Assembly: GCA_008711295.1 (NCBI GenBank)
Contig: VUYV01000062.1
Location: 3,225,927-3,289,926, forward strand
Source: Anarhynchus alexandrinus
Taxonomy: Eukaryota > Chordata > Aves > Charadriiformes > Charadriidae
Reading direction: 5' to 3'
Length of the DNA: 64,000 nt
Shown here: piece by piece, positions 61,201-64,000 of the stretch
How the letters are laid out: each line of letters opens with the position of its first letter
Numbering within the stretch: position 1 is the stretch's first letter
Position numbers and translations under genes: made by a program
Notes under the pieces: generated by a model
Told to the model about the DNA's origin: nothing
Database searches by the model: none
The model's input: the letters and a program-made list of their open reading frames with translations, nothing else

Positions 61201-64000
61201 CGGTGCCAGCCCAGTGTGCTTTTTGGCTTAATATAGTTAATTACAAATGTGTACAGGCTTTGACTGATTTCAGGAGACTTTCAGAAATGGTGACCCAACC
61301 TTGCTTGCTAGGGACGGAGGTTCAAAGGTGCTGATGCTCCTGGCTGTGCTTGAGGATGTCCTCTGCAGCACGCTGCCGGCTCTAACCAGGCTGTCATTCT
61401 GCTGTATGTCGATAGCAGTTTCTGTTGACTTTATCTATTGAAATTGATAAGAATTTCTTGTCTTGAGCTTTACACTGGGTCTATTCCTGCCTCTTCTGCT
61501 AATAGCCAGACTTGGTTAAGATAAAAATTATTGCTATGCTTATGTTTCTAGAGACCTGTCTTGCAACTTTTTCTGTTTGATCCCTACCAAAAGCTCATGC
61601 TCCCTGCTGTTTTGTTTTGTCTTTTTAACGGTTACCCCTGTGAAACTTTTGGATGCTATGTTCTTTCCCTAGAATTTTTTTAGGAGACTTCTGGGGAAAA
61701 ACAGTTTGGTGGGTTTTGCTTATGTGTTTTTTTTCCTTTACCTGAAATTGAATCCTGCTGGTCCCCGGTAGTGTCCTCTGACTTGTGACCTCTGTTATCA
61801 ATCCATTGCCTGTTTTTGATAAATTCCTTTTCTCTAGGCATCTAGTTTTCCCCCTCAGTTTTGGGGGGGGGTGGAGGATTTTTTTCAGGAATATTTAATT
61901 AAGAAAACTAGGTTGAACAGGAGTGGTTTCATTAGGCTTGCATATATGCTAAAGTACTCTTTTATATTGGAGATTCTGGCACAGAAAGCTGTGTCACTGA
62001 AGCTCATGCAAAAATATTTAAGTTGGTTTGAGTTGAAGTGGAAGAAGTATGCCCCCCTTTAATTTGAATGGAAATATGCTGTGCAGTCAGTACCAGTTTT
62101 AATGATATTAGTAACTCCCTAGCTGTTAATGTGAAAAATAAATTACTTTTCCCAATTTCTGTTAGTAAACTTTAATGTATGTTAAGAGCTGATTTTTTTT
62201 TTTGGGTCTCTCTGAAATTGCAAACATTAAAAATATTTTGGTTACTCTGTTAGGTATCAAGGAAAACTACAAAAAAAACACCTTCAGATACTGAGTAAAC
62301 TTAACTGCTTCTAGTGAATAAAATTACTGTAAATAGAGATCTTACATGCTAGCTTTTCTGAATATGAAATCTGTTTTGATTTAAAGACAGCTTATGATCA
62401 GTATTTCCCTATTAATACAGAATCAAATCGTATCTTTTTTCCCACCGGTCATATTTCACTTCATGAATGAGCAGTGAAAATGCATAGGTTTTTTAAAAAC
62501 TAAAAAAAAAAATTAAAAGGAGATTGCCAATGTTGTCATAGAATCATTTCCTGCTACTGACCAAGAGAATGATCAGTTGCAGCACGTTTTTCTGGGAGCC
62601 TTCATACTCTGAATAACCTGCTTCATTTAGCTTCTAAATTAATTTTATTTACCATCACATGCAACGCACTACAAAATTTGAGTAAAATTTAGCAAATTCT
62701 GCTGCTAAAACATGTTGTGGAAGAGAATCTGTCTCTGTGCTTTGTTTCATGTGTGGTTTCTCTTAGCTAACCCAGCTTTCCTTTCTGTAGGTAATTGCAG
62801 AAGTGAGGCGTGTAGACAAAAGGTGGGCAGGTTGGTGCTAGTTCTGCATAGTTCTTGCCTACTTGCCCTTGGCTTTCATCACTTTAGTGGGTTAAGTGAC
62901 TCCTTTAAGTAGCAGAAGAGTACAAAAAATAGATGGTGGATGTTTCTGCAGTTTAAAACCCTTCACAGCTGTAATGACTTCTGACTCTGCAACAAAAAAC
63001 AAATGGAGAGGTTTCAAGGGGCAGAGTGTGAGGAAAGAGTGGCAGCAGTAAACTTCATGAGGATGAAAGGGGGGTTGTTTTCAATGATAAAAATGTTTTC
63101 TTACAAGGCCACTCCCATGAGAGGTGTAGAAGGAACACTTTAGCTGAAATTAAGTTTTTATAAGAACCAGCTACCATTAAGGTCCTGTTGCTTTTTCTTG
63201 CTAAGTGAGAGATGTATGCTGCACTGGTTTCTTAGTGTGCTTGGGATAGGCGTGCTGAAGCTGATCTTGGGTGTTTGGATTAAGGTGAATGAAAAGCTCC
63301 TTTTGTTTTGTTCTTTTTGCAGGTAGTTCAGGTGGGTTTTTTGTCTACTGGTCTTCCTCTCTGGTTGGTAATGAAAAACATGAGAAAATTACTCTCTTGA
63401 TGGCACACAAAAGTGGTGGCCATTTAGACAGTGAGTAGGTAGGTAGCAACATGGCAAAATGGAAAGAGGAAAGCTCTTTTTCAGTTTAATTTGGAGTTTT
63501 TTGTAATTTTGTTTTCTGTTCTGCACACTTTTGCAGCCAGTTCTTTAATGTTTTACATTAAAATCAGCATTGTTAAGGATTTTGTGGTCTTGTATAAATC
63601 ATAATTTCTGTCTGAAGGTAAACAACATTACTTGATTTAAGACTACTTGAAAAGAAAACTATCTAAAACCCGAATACTTTTAAAGTAATATGGAAATTCA
63701 CTGAAGACTGTAAATCTGAATAGTGCCTATGTTACTGAAATTGTTGGGTGTGTAGTGAAGAGGTTGGATAAAAGGTCTCTTAACACACTTCACTTCATGC
63801 CCTCTAGTCTGTATAGCATGTATAGGTTACTCAAATGTTCTTTCTTTTTTCCTTAAAAATAAAGTCAAAAATTCAGCTGCTATTTGCGATTTAAAGCTTT
63901 ATGCAGCTTCTAAAATAAAACCTTTACTTAGAATCTTCTGTCTGTATCTACTGTGTTGAAAAGGTGGTCCTGTATTTCCCAGTGAGCTCAAATGTACATT

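Larger units (their letters stand above)
52646..64000 (+). other. CHD9: CHD9 intron after the first coding exon (continues past the window)
   Basis: The donor at 52646 opens an intron of more than 11 kb with no second coding exon visible; I looked for the Lys/Ser-rich sequence expected next and did not find it. T exceeds A, in line with + strand transcription. Contents are a CR1 end at 54468-54650, a GC-rich patch at 55.08-55.35 kb, a G-run near 61862-61874, and otherwise ordinary AT-rich sequence. Frames of 60-80 codons elsewhere, such as 57155-57400, resemble nothing known. Confidence 0.8.

Noticed and set aside
1..64000. CRISPR arrays, operons, prophage or other prokaryote-type systems, and tRNA or rRNA genes
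   Set aside because: The window is vertebrate nuclear DNA with introns and CR1 elements. No spaced direct-repeat array, ribosomal sequence or tRNA cloverleaf was recognised.

Overview
The window looks like avian nuclear DNA: about 40% GC, almost gene-empty, with one CpG island. It carries several pieces of CR1, the dominant bird LINE. Two of these are young-looking CR1 3' ends (17.6-18.0 kb and 54.5 kb), and the one at 54.5 kb keeps the typical short 3' repeat built on ATTCTATG. The only protein-coding sequence I can support is the first coding exon of CHD9 on the + strand (CDS 51209-52645). It encodes the N-terminal 479 residues of a chromatin remodeller of roughly 2,900 residues. The rest of CHD9 lies beyond position 64000.

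Layout. 1-31.8 kb: AT-rich DNA with no recognisable coding exon, two old minus-strand CR1 fragments (6.7 and 25.6 kb), one plus-strand CR1 with signs of misassembly (17.6-18.0 kb), and several CTCF-like motifs. 31.8-33.5 kb: a CpG island interrupted by an 812-base run of N (32361-33172). This is the presumed CHD9 promoter, with inverted CCAAT boxes upstream and a G-rich, C-poor flank downstream. 33.5-51.0 kb: the presumed 5'-UTR introns of CHD9. Two stretches with good splice signals (42516-42604 and 49952-50003) are candidate non-coding leader exons. 51041-52645: the first coding exon, with 168 bases of leader followed by the CDS. 52646-64000: the start of the next CHD9 intron, containing a CR1 at 54.5 kb and a GC-rich exon-like or LTR-like patch at 55.1-55.35 kb.

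Three observations deserve attention. (1) The strand composition reverses at the CpG island: in sampled lines A exceeds T to its left and T exceeds A to its right. This is the pattern expected of divergent transcription, or of a replication origin, at the island. It suggests that the otherwise empty left 31 kb may be the body of an antisense transcript. (2) The CHD9 leader next to the start codon is packed with upstream ORFs, and the last one terminates in an ATGA overlap with the CHD9 start codon. (3) The CR1 at 17.6-18.0 kb is bracketed by an exact 59-bp direct repeat and ends at a single N, which points to an assembly chimera.

I found no new gene system, RNA gene, CRISPR array or intact mobile element. 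Most short open frames here are chance frames in intronic or intergenic DNA.
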